From CAWVVV01 sp964629165 (lineage in GTDB: Bacteria > Verrucomicrobiota > Verrucomicrobiia > Opitutales > Oceanipulchritudinaceae), in contig CAZVQJ010000033.1 in assembly GCA_964629165.1 (NCBI GenBank), positions 1 to 18,260 on the forward strand: DNA of 18,260 nucleotides, written 5' to 3'. Below, piece after piece: positions 7,791-16,700 of the stretch (the first letter of the stretch is position 1; each line of letters begins with the position of its first letter). The notes beneath the pieces are model-generated. The model saw only the letters and a list, made by a program, of their open reading frames with translations. It searched no databases and was not told the origin of the DNA. The position numbers and the translations under genes are program-made.

Positions 7791-9893
7791 ATGTTCCACT
7801 CGATCGTTCAAACGACTCTCCGATCGGCGCTCCTTGCGGGTGCCTGCCTTCTCACCGCGGTTCGCGGCGCCGACCCGGACACCCTGAAGGACGAAGGCTA
7901 CATTGAGTTCAGTCCGCTGCGCGTCTACGGGGGCGATGACCGGTATTCCACGAACAACGGGAATTCCGCTGACCTCATGAGTCTGCCGATGCCGCTTGAG
8001 AACACGCCGATCGCCATTTCGATCATCAATCGTGACTTGATGGACGACCAGGCTGTCCGGCGTCTCGACGATGTCCTGCAGAATGTCGCGGGGGTCGTTC
8101 CGGGCGGGTATTATTCGGAGTGGGACTATTTCCGTATCCGTGGTTTTGACGCGGCCTTCTCCACCTATCTGGACGGATTGCGGGGCGGGGTCAGCATGAG
8201 TGCCGAACTCTTCGGGCTGGAGCAGGTCGAAGTCGTCAAGGGTCCGGTATCTCCGATGGTCGGAGAGGGCCCGATCGGCGGTCTTGTCAACATGGTGAGC
8301 AAGCGGCCCCAGCCCGTGAACGCGGGGTTCGTCCGTCTCGCGGGCGGTTCACACGGATATGGAGAAGCGGGCGTGGACTATGGGTTTGTGATGAACGAGA
8401 GCCAGTCGGTCTACGCACGTCTGAATATTCTCTACCGCCACCAGGACACCTTCTCTGATTTTGCGAGCAAAGACCGTTACTTCGCCGCACCCGCCGTGAC
8501 CTGGGAAATTTCGGATCGCACGACGGTGACGCTTCTCGGGCAATATCTGAGAGATGAATTTGTCATGGCGCCTCCCCTGCCCGCCCGGGGGACCGTTCTT
8601 CCCAATATCAATGGACCGATTTCGCGCGACGTCTTCCTCGGTGACGAAGGCTCCAACCGTGTCGAAGGCGACAGTGTGCTCTACGGTGCCGAGATCATTC
8701 ACCGCTTCAATGAAAGCTGGAGCTCCCATCATATCTTGCGGCGCAATCAACATGATCAGGACTGGACGCGGATCCTCTATCCTTCACAACTTCTCGAGGA
8801 TCAACGGACGCTCCTGCGGTATCCGTATGACTACTACTCGGACGCCCGCTCTTTCACGATGAACCACGCCCTCAAGGGGCATTTCAGGACGGGAGCGATC
8901 GCGCACAATCTGCTTGTCGGTGCCAACTGGTTCAGTGGTCACACGAACAGCGGCAACCGGCAGATCGACTATCGTGATCCCGACGCCTACATGCCGGTGG
9001 ATATTTTCGCGCCGGAGTACGGGATCCCGGTTTCCGAGATGAGCGATTGGAACTATCATCGGAGTGAAAACAATACGCTCGGTTTCTATTTCACCGATTC
9101 GATCGACCTGACGGATTCGCTCGTTCTCGCGGTTGGCGGACGTTTCGACCGCTCCGAATCGGGCGATCAGGACGCCGAGGCATTCAGTCCGCGTGCGGGT
9201 GCCACCTATAAACCGGCCCGGGGGTTGGCGCTCTACGTAAACTACAGTCGATCATTCGCCCCGCAGTGGGACCTCTTCACGGCGGAGCAAACGGTCGTCG
9301 ATCCGGAGCGCGGGAACAACTACGAGGCGGGGGTCAAAGCGAGCCTCCTCGGTGATCGGATCGTCGGCATGTTCAGCGTCTTCCGCCTGGAACGCGAAAA
9401 CATCGCAACCGCCGACCCCCTCAATCCTGGCTTTTCGACCGTAAGCGGCGAGCAGCGAAGCCGTGGATTTGAACTCGAAGGCGTGATCACCCCGATCCCG
9501 GCCCTGCAGGTGACGTTCGCCTACGCCTATATGGATGTCGAAGTGATCGAGGACAACACGCTGCCGATCGGCACTCCCACGCCCAACACGCCCCGGCACA
9601 CCGTGCGCCTCTGGGGACGATACGACATCACGGACGGTGCCGCTGAGGGGCTGGGGATCGGCTTCGGCGGCCGCTGGTATTCTGAGCAGTCGGGAGACTT
9701 GCAGAACACCTTCGAGCTGCCTGCCTACGGACTTCTCGAGGCCGCGCTCTATTTCCGCCGTGGCCGATTCAGCGCCCAGGTGAATTTCAAGAACCTCCTC
9801 GACGAGGACTATTTCACCGGGTCCTACAGCGACCTCTACGTGCAACCGGGGAATCCTCGTGAGGTCATCGCCAGTGCATCCTTCGAATTCTGA
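7791..9893 (+). CDS. TonB-dependent siderophore receptor
   Basis: A 700-residue outer-membrane receptor of the TonB-dependent siderophore receptor type (FhuA/FcuA-like group). Residues about 1-26 are a signal peptide ending A-V-R-G-A, followed by a TonB-box-like segment (Y-I-E-F-S-P-L-R-V-Y at about 37-46). The plug domain (about 65-175) shows T-P-I-A-I-S-I-I-N-R, R-I-R-G-F-D-A-A-F-S-T-Y-L-D-G-L and E-V-V-K-G-P-V-S, all typical of siderophore receptors. The 22-strand barrel fills the rest, with N-Y-S-R-S-F-A-P-Q and the C-terminal F-K-N-L-L-D-E-D-Y-F motif, ending in phenylalanine. Length is standard. The next gene, 13 nt downstream, encodes a PepSY-TM protein, a common partner in iron uptake. 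Iron-dependent control from the inverted-repeat region upstream is plausible but not shown. Which siderophore is bound cannot be told from sequence. Confidence 0.94.
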   Translation: MFHSIVQTTLRSALLAGACLLTAVRGADPDTLKDEGYIEFSPLRVYGGDDRYSTNNGNSADLMSLPMPLENTPIAISIINRDLMDDQAVRRLDDVLQNVAGVVPGGYYSEWDYFRIRGFDAAFSTYLDGLRGGVSMSAELFGLEQVEVVKGPVSPMVGEGPIGGLVNMVSKRPQPVNAGFVRLAGGSHGYGEAGVDYGFVMNESQSVYARLNILYRHQDTFSDFASKDRYFAAPAVTWEISDRTTVTLLGQYLRDEFVMAPPLPARGTVLPNINGPISRDVFLGDEGSNRVEGDSVLYGAEIIHRFNESWSSHHILRRNQHDQDWTRILYPSQLLEDQRTLLRYPYDYYSDARSFTMNHALKGHFRTGAIAHNLLVGANWFSGHTNSGNRQIDYRDPDAYMPVDIFAPEYGIPVSEMSDWNYHRSENNTLGFYFTDSIDLTDSLVLAVGGRFDRSESGDQDAEAFSPRAGATYKPARGLALYVNYSRSFAPQWDLFTAEQTVVDPERGNNYEAGVKASLLGDRIVGMFSVFRLERENIATADPLNPGFSTVSGEQRSRGFELEGVITPIPALQVTFAYAYMDVEVIEDNTLPIGTPTPNTPRHTVRLWGRYDITDGAAEGLGIGFGGRWYSEQSGDLQNTFELPAYGLLEAALYFRRGRFSAQVNFKNLLDEDYFTGSYSDLYVQPGNPREVIASASFEF

Positions 9894-9906
9894 CCAGAAC
9901 GTCCCG

Positions 9907-11259
9907 ATGAGCCCATTACCACCGACCGTAACGCAGGAACAGACCCCCTCCCCGACGACCGAAAGTCGGCCCGCATCTCAGATCAAGCGATCATCGTGGA
10001 GTCGTGCTCATCTCTATGCGTCCTTCTGGCGCTGGCATTTCTGGGTGGGATTGCTGATCACACCGGTGCTCGCGGTGGTTTCGATCACCGGGGCGATCTA
10101 TGTCTTCTGGGAAGAGCTTTCTCCGGTCATTTACCCCGAGCTGTTCACGGTAGTGCCGGGCGACTCGATGCTCCCGGACGCGCAGTTGATCGGGATCCTC
10201 CGGGAAACCGTGCCGTCCGAATGGGAGATTCACACGCTCTACCATCCGGAAAGCACCGACCGTTCGGTGATCTCATGGATGACGGATGCCGCCGGGACGT
10301 GGCATGCGTATTACTTGAACCCATACACCGGGGCGGTTCTCGGCACGCACGATGAATACTCCGGATTTTTCCGGCTCGCGGTTGTCATCCATACCAGTCT
10401 CTTTGCCGGCACCTTTGGCCGGGTGCTCGTGGAACTCTCCACCTCTTGGGCAATCATCACGATGCTCACCGGACTGGTCCTCTGGTGGCCACGGGGCAAA
10501 CTTCGCGTGCGGGGTGTATGGGTCCCACGCCTGCGTTCCGGGAAACGATTGTTCTGGCGGGATCTCCACGCCGTTCCGGCGATGTATTTCACGCCTCTCA
10601 TCCTTGTCGTGTTGATCACGGGGCTGCTCTTCACACCCGTCGCCGGGCGGGCAATCTTTGCCGGCCTCATCGCGGCGGACCAGATTCCCGAAGGTTATTT
10701 CTCTCATTTGAAGGTGCCCGCACCGGAGGGAGCCACGATGCTCTCCGCCGACGAACTCTACGCGATCGCGCGGGAAGAATTCCCCTTCACCACCTACACC
10801 CACAGCCTGCCGCATGCGGAGGACGAGGCATGGATGGTCTTCTCCCGGCTGGACCGGCCGATGGATGACGGAGCGATGGTCTGGATGAATCCGTATACAG
10901 GAGACATCATGGATTCCGTGCGCTTCTCCGAGATGGCGATCGGCGGAAAAATCGCCCTCTTTTTCTATCCCATTCACACCGGCATGATCTTTGGCCTCGG
11001 CACCCAGATCCTCGCCGTGATCGTCTGCTTGGGACTCATCCTCGCCTCTATCAGCGGGATTGTGATGTGGTGGCGGAGGCGCCCGCCCGGCAGCCTGGGA
11101 GTGCCCACCTTGCCTCCTGGTCGCGCCCTTCCGAAATATCTCTTCTTCACCTTTGCGCTGTGCGGACTCTTCCTGCCGACGGTGGGAGCAACCTTTCTCA
11201 TCCTTTTCGCGGCGCACCTCCTGAGCGGTGCCCTCCGGCAGATCCGGACTGCCCGGTAG
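9907..11259 (+). CDS. PepSY-associated transmembrane (PepSY-TM) protein, likely siderophore-iron reductase type
   Basis: A 450-residue inner-membrane protein of the PepSY-TM family. Five hydrophobic segments are visible near residues 45-68, 178-200, 223-248, 361-386 and 411-440. Two periplasmic PepSY-like stretches sit between segments 1-2 and 3-4, each carrying a repeated N-P-Y-T-G motif. Conserved histidines at membrane edges (W-R-W-H-F-W, V-I-H-T-S-L-F, R-D-L-H-A-V, P-I-H-T-G) could bind haem, as proposed for the FoxB/FpvG-type proteins that help release iron from siderophores. It follows the siderophore receptor by 13 nt and is probably cotranscribed. An upstream in-frame GTG at 9859 would overlap the receptor gene by 35 nt; I prefer the ATG at 9907, though neither has a clear ribosome binding site. 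The family and iron context are firm; the reductase role is inferred. Confidence 0.88.
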   Translation: MSPLPPTVTQEQTPSPTTESRPASQIKRSSWSRAHLYASFWRWHFWVGLLITPVLAVVSITGAIYVFWEELSPVIYPELFTVVPGDSMLPDAQLIGILRETVPSEWEIHTLYHPESTDRSVISWMTDAAGTWHAYYLNPYTGAVLGTHDEYSGFFRLAVVIHTSLFAGTFGRVLVELSTSWAIITMLTGLVLWWPRGKLRVRGVWVPRLRSGKRLFWRDLHAVPAMYFTPLILVVLITGLLFTPVAGRAIFAGLIAADQIPEGYFSHLKVPAPEGATMLSADELYAIAREEFPFTTYTHSLPHAEDEAWMVFSRLDRPMDDGAMVWMNPYTGDIMDSVRFSEMAIGGKIALFFYPIHTGMIFGLGTQILAVIVCLGLILASISGIVMWWRRRPPGSLGVPTLPPGRALPKYLFFTFALCGLFLPTVGATFLILFAAHLLSGALRQIRTAR

Positions 11260-11268
11260 CCGACAGTG

Positions 11269-11314
11269 TCTCCCTCCGCGATGAGGTGAACCGCTTTCTT
11301 GCCGTCGCGGGAGA
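11269..11314 (+). promoter_or_regulatory. Bulged stem-loop between PepSY-TM gene and small membrane protein
   Basis: TCTCCC (11269-11274) plus GCGA (11278-11281) pair with TCGC plus GGGAGA (11305-11314), giving a 10-bp stem with a 3-nt bulge and a 23-nt loop. No T-run follows, so it is not a standard terminator. It may limit readthrough or protect the upstream message. Confidence 0.3.
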
Positions 11315-11331
11315 GCGGGTTAGGCTGGATC

Positions 11332-11574
11332 ATGAAAGAATCCAGCAAACAGACCGGTAAATACTGGAGTGGTTCGACCTTGATTGCCCTCGCGCTGATT
11401 CTCCTCGGGGTTTTCATCGCGATTGTCACCTTCCTCACCGTGATCGGTCCGATCCTTGGCCTCGTCCTGGCAGGCATCGGTGTCTACCTTCTCGTCAAGG
11501 GTTCCCGTACCGCCGCGGACGCACCGTCCTCGCCGACCCCGCGCGACCCGCACAATATCGCTCCCCCCAAATAG
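11332..11574 (+). CDS. Small two-helix membrane protein, unknown function
   Basis: An 80-residue protein that I do not recognise. A short polar, basic N-terminus precedes two hydrophobic segments (about 15-36 and 38-55) joined by a tight I-G-P turn, then V-K-G-S-R-T and a proline-rich, probably disordered tail of about 20 residues. The glycine pattern in the second helix (G-x-x-L-x-x-A-G-I-G) suggests helix packing, so it may form oligomers. The ATG at 11332 has AGG eight bases upstream; an in-frame ATG at 11299 would add 11 residues that read as non-membrane and overlap the stem-loop. It lies 72 nt after the PepSY-TM gene and about 50 nt before pncB, on the same strand. A link to either neighbour is not evident. 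The hydrophobic pattern makes real coding likely. Confidence 0.6.
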   Translation: MKESSKQTGKYWSGSTLIALALILLGVFIAIVTFLTVIGPILGLVLAGIGVYLLVKGSRTAADAPSSPTPRDPHNIAPPK

Positions 11575-11622
11575 CCCGGATGTCCAGACCGATGGAGGAT
11601 GGATGGAAACGGGTGTCAGCCC

Positions 11623-13152
11623 ATGCCCACATTTCCCCGCTCCAACCCGATCCGACCAGTCGTGCGCAGTCCCGTGTCTCCGATTTCCTCGCCCCTCCTG
11701 ACCGACCTCTACCAGCTCACGATGGCTTACGCCTACTGGAAGAGCGGCCGACATGAGCAGGAGGCCGTGTTCCATCTCTTTTTTCGCAAAGCGCCGTTCG
11801 GTTCCCGGTATGCGATCGCAGCTGGCCTCGAACAGGCGGTAGACTGGATGCAGGCGCTCCGGTTCGCGGAGGACGAACTGGTCTATCTGCAAAGCCTGAC
11901 GGGGAACGACGACGAACCGCTCTTCCCGCCGGAGTTCCTCGAATATCTCGGCACACTGGAATTCTCCTGCGACGTGGATGCGATCCCCGAGGGCACGGTC
12001 GTCTTTCCGCAGGAACCTCTCGTTCGCGTGCGGGGCCCCATTCTCCAGGCACAGTTGCTGGAAACTCCGCTCCTGAACCTGATCAATTTCCAGACCCTCA
12101 TTGCGACCAAGGCGACGCGTATCGTGCAATCGGCGGGAGGGGAACCGGTCGTCGAGTTCGGACTTCGGCGGGCGCAGGGTGCGGATGGCGCGCTCACCGC
12201 CAGTCGGGCTGCCTTTATCGGGGGTTGCTCGGCGACGTCGAACGTCTTGGCCGGGAAGACATTCGGGATCCCCGTCAGGGGCACGCACGCTCACAGTTGG
12301 GTGATGTCGTTTGAAACGGAACTGGATTCGTTTCGCACCTACGCCGCCGCCATGCCGAACAACTGTGTCTTTCTCGTCGATACCTACGACACCCTCGCAG
12401 GAGTCCGCCACGCCATCGAGGTGGGCACATCGCTGCGCGAAGCGGGGCGGGAACTGGTGGGCATCCGGCTCGACAGCGGAGACCTCGCCTACCTCAGCCT
12501 GGAGGCCCGACGCATGCTCGACGAAGCCGGTTTCCCTGATGCCGTCATCATGGCCAGCAACGACCTCGATGAACAGACGATCAGCAGCCTGCGGGAACAG
12601 GGCGCGAAGATCAGCCTCTGGGGCGTCGGCACGCGACTCGTTACCGCCTATGACCAACCTGCTCTCGGAGGCATTTACAAGCTGGGGGCGGTTCGCCCGG
12701 ACAACGGGCATGAATGGACCTACCCCATAAAGCTCTCCGAACAACCCCTCAAGATCAGCAACCCCGGGGTGCATCAGGTCAGGCGCTTTTTCAGTCGCGG
12801 CAGGGCCGTCGGCGACCTCCTGTTCAACGAGGCCGATGACCCCGATCCGGAAGCGCTTCTCATCGATCCCGAAGCGGCCTTTCGCCAACGGACAATGCCC
12901 GCCGAGGCCACTTCCGAGGATCTCCTCGTCCCCATCTTCAAGGGCGGAAAATTGTGCTATGAACGACCCGCGCTGACCGCGATCCGCTCCCGCACAATGG
13001 CACAGCTTGAGCAATTCCATCCGACCATCCGGCGTTTTCTCAATCCCCACGAATATCCTGTCGGACTCGCCCCGAAACTCTATCGCTTGAAACGCGACCT
13101 GATCTATCAGGCTCGCGGACTCGCACCCGAAGACGAAGCCATCTTCGACTGA
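11623..13152 (+). CDS. pncB: Nicotinate phosphoribosyltransferase
   Basis: This enzyme joins nicotinate and phosphoribosyl pyrophosphate to form nicotinate mononucleotide, the entry step of the Preiss-Handler NAD pathway, with ATP hydrolysis. Family features visible include the N-terminal L-L-T-D-L-Y-Q-L-T-M-A-Y, the F-G-L-R-R-A-Q-G substrate segment, and G-T-H-A-H-S-W around nucleotides 12280-12300, which carries the histidine that is phosphorylated. Further on are I-R-L-D-S-G-D-L and the phosphate-binding W-G-V-G-T-R-L. About 509 residues from the ATG at 11623 fits the long NAPRT class also found in animals. The conserved part starts about 26 residues in, so the start is uncertain: ATG 11599 or GTG 11662 or 11674 are possible, and none has a convincing ribosome binding site. 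It is followed 10 nt later by pncA, whose product supplies its substrate. Confidence 0.94.
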   Translation: MPTFPRSNPIRPVVRSPVSPISSPLLTDLYQLTMAYAYWKSGRHEQEAVFHLFFRKAPFGSRYAIAAGLEQAVDWMQALRFAEDELVYLQSLTGNDDEPLFPPEFLEYLGTLEFSCDVDAIPEGTVVFPQEPLVRVRGPILQAQLLETPLLNLINFQTLIATKATRIVQSAGGEPVVEFGLRRAQGADGALTASRAAFIGGCSATSNVLAGKTFGIPVRGTHAHSWVMSFETELDSFRTYAAAMPNNCVFLVDTYDTLAGVRHAIEVGTSLREAGRELVGIRLDSGDLAYLSLEARRMLDEAGFPDAVIMASNDLDEQTISSLREQGAKISLWGVGTRLVTAYDQPALGGIYKLGAVRPDNGHEWTYPIKLSEQPLKISNPGVHQVRRFFSRGRAVGDLLFNEADDPDPEALLIDPEAAFRQRTMPAEATSEDLLVPIFKGGKLCYERPALTAIRSRTMAQLEQFHPTIRRFLNPHEYPVGLAPKLYRLKRDLIYQARGLAPEDEAIFD

Positions 13153-13162
13153 TGCCCCTTTC

Positions 13163-13798
13163 ATGAAAAACATCCTGATCCTCGTTGATCTCCAAAACGA
13201 TTTCCTTCCCGGCGGTGCCCTCGCCGTGGCGGATGGCGATGCCGTCCTTCCCGTCATCAACCGGCTGCTTCAGAATATGGATCATGTTGTCGCCACCCAG
13301 GACTGGCACCCGGCGAATCATGGCAGCTTCGCGTCCAACCACCCAGGCAGATCCATGGGCGACGTCATTGAGCTCGCGGGTCTTCCGCAGGTCCTCTGGC
13401 CCGACCACTGCGTGCAGGAGACAGAGGGTGCCCGGTTTGCACCGGCCCTCGAGACGGCACGCATCGAAGCGGTCTTTCCCAAGGGGACCGATCCCGAAAT
13501 CGACAGTTACAGCGGATTCTTCGACAATGGACATCGCCGCGCGACGGGTCTCGGCGATTACCTCGAGAAGATCCACGCGGAGAACCTCTACATCGCCGGG
13601 CTGGCCACCGACTACTGTGTGAAAGCGACCGCGCTGGACGCCGTTCGTCTGAGCTACCGGACCCTCGTGATCACCGACGCCTGCCGCGGTGTGGAGCTTC
13701 ATGAGGGGGATCTCGCGGCCGCCTTCGAGGCGATGAAGGCAGCGGGCGTCGAGCTGATCACGAGCGACCAGTTCCCCACGCCCCGCCACCCGGCGTAA
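13163..13798 (+). CDS. pncA: Nicotinamidase (cysteine hydrolase, isochorismatase fold)
   Basis: The 211-residue enzyme hydrolyses nicotinamide to nicotinate and ammonia. The catalytic triad typical of the family is present: D9, K107 and C152 (in A-T-D-Y-C-V-K). Metal-binding residues D47 and H49 lie in Q-D-W-H-P-A-N-H-G-S-F, with H82 in W-P-D-H-C-V-Q. The sequence closely follows Escherichia coli PncA, including D-S-Y-S-x-F-F-D-N-G and T-D-A-C-R-G-V. It lies 10 nt behind pncB, so the two form an operon that takes nicotinamide to nicotinate mononucleotide. The last 41 nt overlap the 3' end of the convergent oxoprolinase-type gene. A closely related activity is pyrazinamide hydrolysis, which this family often shares. 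Confidence 0.96.
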   Translation: MKNILILVDLQNDFLPGGALAVADGDAVLPVINRLLQNMDHVVATQDWHPANHGSFASNHPGRSMGDVIELAGLPQVLWPDHCVQETEGARFAPALETARIEAVFPKGTDPEIDSYSGFFDNGHRRATGLGDYLEKIHAENLYIAGLATDYCVKATALDAVRLSYRTLVITDACRGVELHEGDLAAAFEAMKAAGVELITSDQFPTPRHPA

Positions 13799-16700
13799 TG
13801 ATTCGCAAACGCTCTCCCGGAAGCGCCTCCCACGAAACAATCTCCGGCAAAGGCGACCATGCGGCTGCTCCCGGAAGCCGGCGGGACTGACTTCCTCTCC
13901 CTCCGTCGCCGCCACCCCGCAGGCCGCGCGGACTCGTTTTCCGGCGCTGCGTGAGGAGCGAAACCGTCAGCGGTGCCAGCCACTCGTATTCCCGGACAAG
14001 TCCGTCCCCTCCCCGAAATTCCCCTTCTCCCCCCGAACCCGCGACCAGCCCAAATTGCCACAGACGCACTGGGTAACGCCGTTCGAGGATCTCCGGATCC
14101 GTGATGGCGGTGTTCGTCATGTGCACATGCACGCCCGAGGCACCCGCATACCCCGGCCCGGCCCCGGCCCCGCCGCCAATCGTTTCATAGTAGCCAAACC
14201 TGTCATTCCCAAAGAGCACATTGTTCATTGTGCCGGGACCATTCGCCATCAGATCGACTGCCTCCAGGAGCAGATCCACGAGGCGTTGGCTGGTCTCGAT
14301 ATTACCCCCCACAACCGCCGGACATGCGCGCAGGTCGGCCGGAAAATCCGGAGCCAGGATTCCGCGGGGAATGATGATTTCAACCGGATCCAAGAGTCCC
14401 TCGTTGAGCGGAACCGGCTCGTCGATCATCAGGCGGACGAGATACAGCACCACGCTCCGAACGATCGCCGGAGTCGCATTCAGGTTCCCCCCGTGCACCT
14501 CTCCCGACTCCGAAAAATCCACCCGAAGCCGGCCGTCCGCCAAAGACACCCGGACCTGCAGGGGAGTGCCGTCGTCGAGCGTGTCCCTTACCGTGCGGTC
14601 CAACCGCCGCCAGCGCTTCAACGCCCGGCGGGCCGTCTCCCCCGCGAGATTACTCGCTTCCCGCAGAAACGCCTCCACGACAGTCGCTCCGGTCTCTTCC
14701 GCAAGCTGCCGAAGGGAATGGTCGCCCGCGCGCAGCGCGGCCACCTGGGCATGCAGGTCGGCCATGTTCTCGCCCACCGAACGCGAGGGCCATGGAGGAG
14801 CACGCAGGCACGCCTCGATTTCACCAAACCGGCTTTCCCCGCGCCGCATCAGAAATCGAGGTGCCACGACAACCCCCTCTTCCACAAGGCTTTGAGCATC
14901 TGCCGGCATCGACCCCGGGCGACGGCCACCCCACTCCGCATGATGCGCCCGATTTGCGAGGATCGCGATCAGCCTGTTCTCCAGAAAAACCCCCTGCACG
15001 ACCGTTACATCGGGCAGGTGCGAACCCCCAAACCCGGGATGGTTGGTCACCACTACATCCCCCGGTTCGAGCGGGTGTGTTTTCAGAATCGCCCGCACAC
15101 ACTCCCCCAGAGCCCCCAGGTGAACCGGAATATGCGGCGCGTTGACCAGCAGCCGACCTTCCCGGTCGAGGAGCGCACACGAAAAATCGAGTCGCTCGCG
15201 GATGTTTGGCGAGAGCGCCGTACGCCGCAACTGCTCGCCCATCTCCCGGACAATCCCCTCGAAGCGGTGGAGCAACAGTTCGCGCGCGATGAGATCCGGG
15301 GCCCCGACCTCCGCTCTCGCTGACGCCCCCTTTCCCGCGAGCGAGACGCGCAGCGTCCGCCGGCTCCCCACGATCCCCTCCCACCCGGGATGAAGAACAA
15401 GCGTGCTGAACGGATCCGTCACGATTGCGGGACCCGCCACACGCATGCCGGCACGCAGGTTCTCGCGGCGATAGACGGGCACCCTGACCTCCCGTCCCCC
15501 GAACAGGGCAACCTGCCGGAAAGCCGCAATCGCATCGTCCCCATTTTCTGGATATGACTCCCGCTCGGGCGGCTTCTCCTTCGGCTGCCGGCGCACCCGC
15601 GCCGCGACCACTTCAATCGCACGCTTGGGCGGGACGTATCCAAACATCTCCTCGAAGTGCGCCCGAAAGCGATCCTCGAGCGCTCCCTTCCACTCGATCG
15701 TAATCGCATGCTCCTGCCCCTTGAGCCGCAAATCGACGCTTGCCTCCGCACACTCCTGATCCGCCCGGTCGATGCCGTCACCGGCCAGAGCCTCCGCCGC
15801 CTCCGCTTCCAACTCGGCCCGCAGCGCGTCGGCATCCCGCGCAAACGCGCTCAGAGAGCGCAGCACCTGGCGGTCCGCAACCGCTTCCAGAGCCGCTTCC
15901 GCGATGCCTTCCGCACTCAGCAGACCGGCGTTGTCGGGAAAGAGGATTGTCCGCATGCCGAGAATCTCCGCGACCGGGCATGCGTGCAGGCCTCCCGCCC
16001 CGCCGAATGCCACGAGCGCATACTCCGAGGGATCGTAGCCGTCGCGCACACTGATCTCGCGGATCGCTTGCGCCATGCGCAGGTTGGCGATCGAGAGCCA
16101 GCCCTCGAGAAGTGCCCTGCCGTCGCGTTCGGCCTCCGGCAATCGCGCGCATTCCCCGGCAAAGGCGGCCTCCGCCGCAGCGCGCTGGACGGGGATCGAG
16201 AAAGTGCTCGGATCGAGACGCCCAAGGAGCAGGTGCACATCGGTGATTGTGAGGGGTCCACCCGCTCCGTAAGAGGCCGGTCCCGGCTGGGCGGAAGCAC
16301 TCTCCGGCCCGACGAGGGCACGTCCGTCATGAATCCGGCAGATCGATCCACCCCCTGCCGCGACCGTCTCGATTCGCACGCTCCGAGCGAGCACCTGGGC
16401 GCGTCCGACGGTCTGCTGATCCTGATACAGAAACCCGTTGTCCCAGCGCGCGACATCCGTGCTCGTTCCGCCCATATCAAAGGTGATGACGCGAGCAAGT
16501 CCCTGTCGCTGCGCCTCCGCCGCCGCCCCCGCAACACCACCTGCCGGACCACTCAGAAGGCTGTCTTTGGCGCGAAACCGGTCCCGCCGGACGAGTCCAC
16601 CGCGGCTGGTCATGACAAAGAGCCTGCTTCCACCGGCGTCCGCCTCGATCGCGTCGAGGTACGCTGCAAGAATCGGGCCCAGTGTCGCGTCGATGAGGAC

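Noticed and set aside
11320..13260. A 646-codon open frame on the minus strand opposite pncB
   Set aside because: It is antisense to a clearly identified enzyme, has low-complexity composition rich in R, G, E and D, and matches no family. GC-rich codon bias commonly leaves such long antisense frames open.
14055..15323. A 422-codon plus-strand frame opposite the oxoprolinase-type gene
   Set aside because: It is rich in R, P and H without domain signals and lies wholly opposite the conserved HyuB half.
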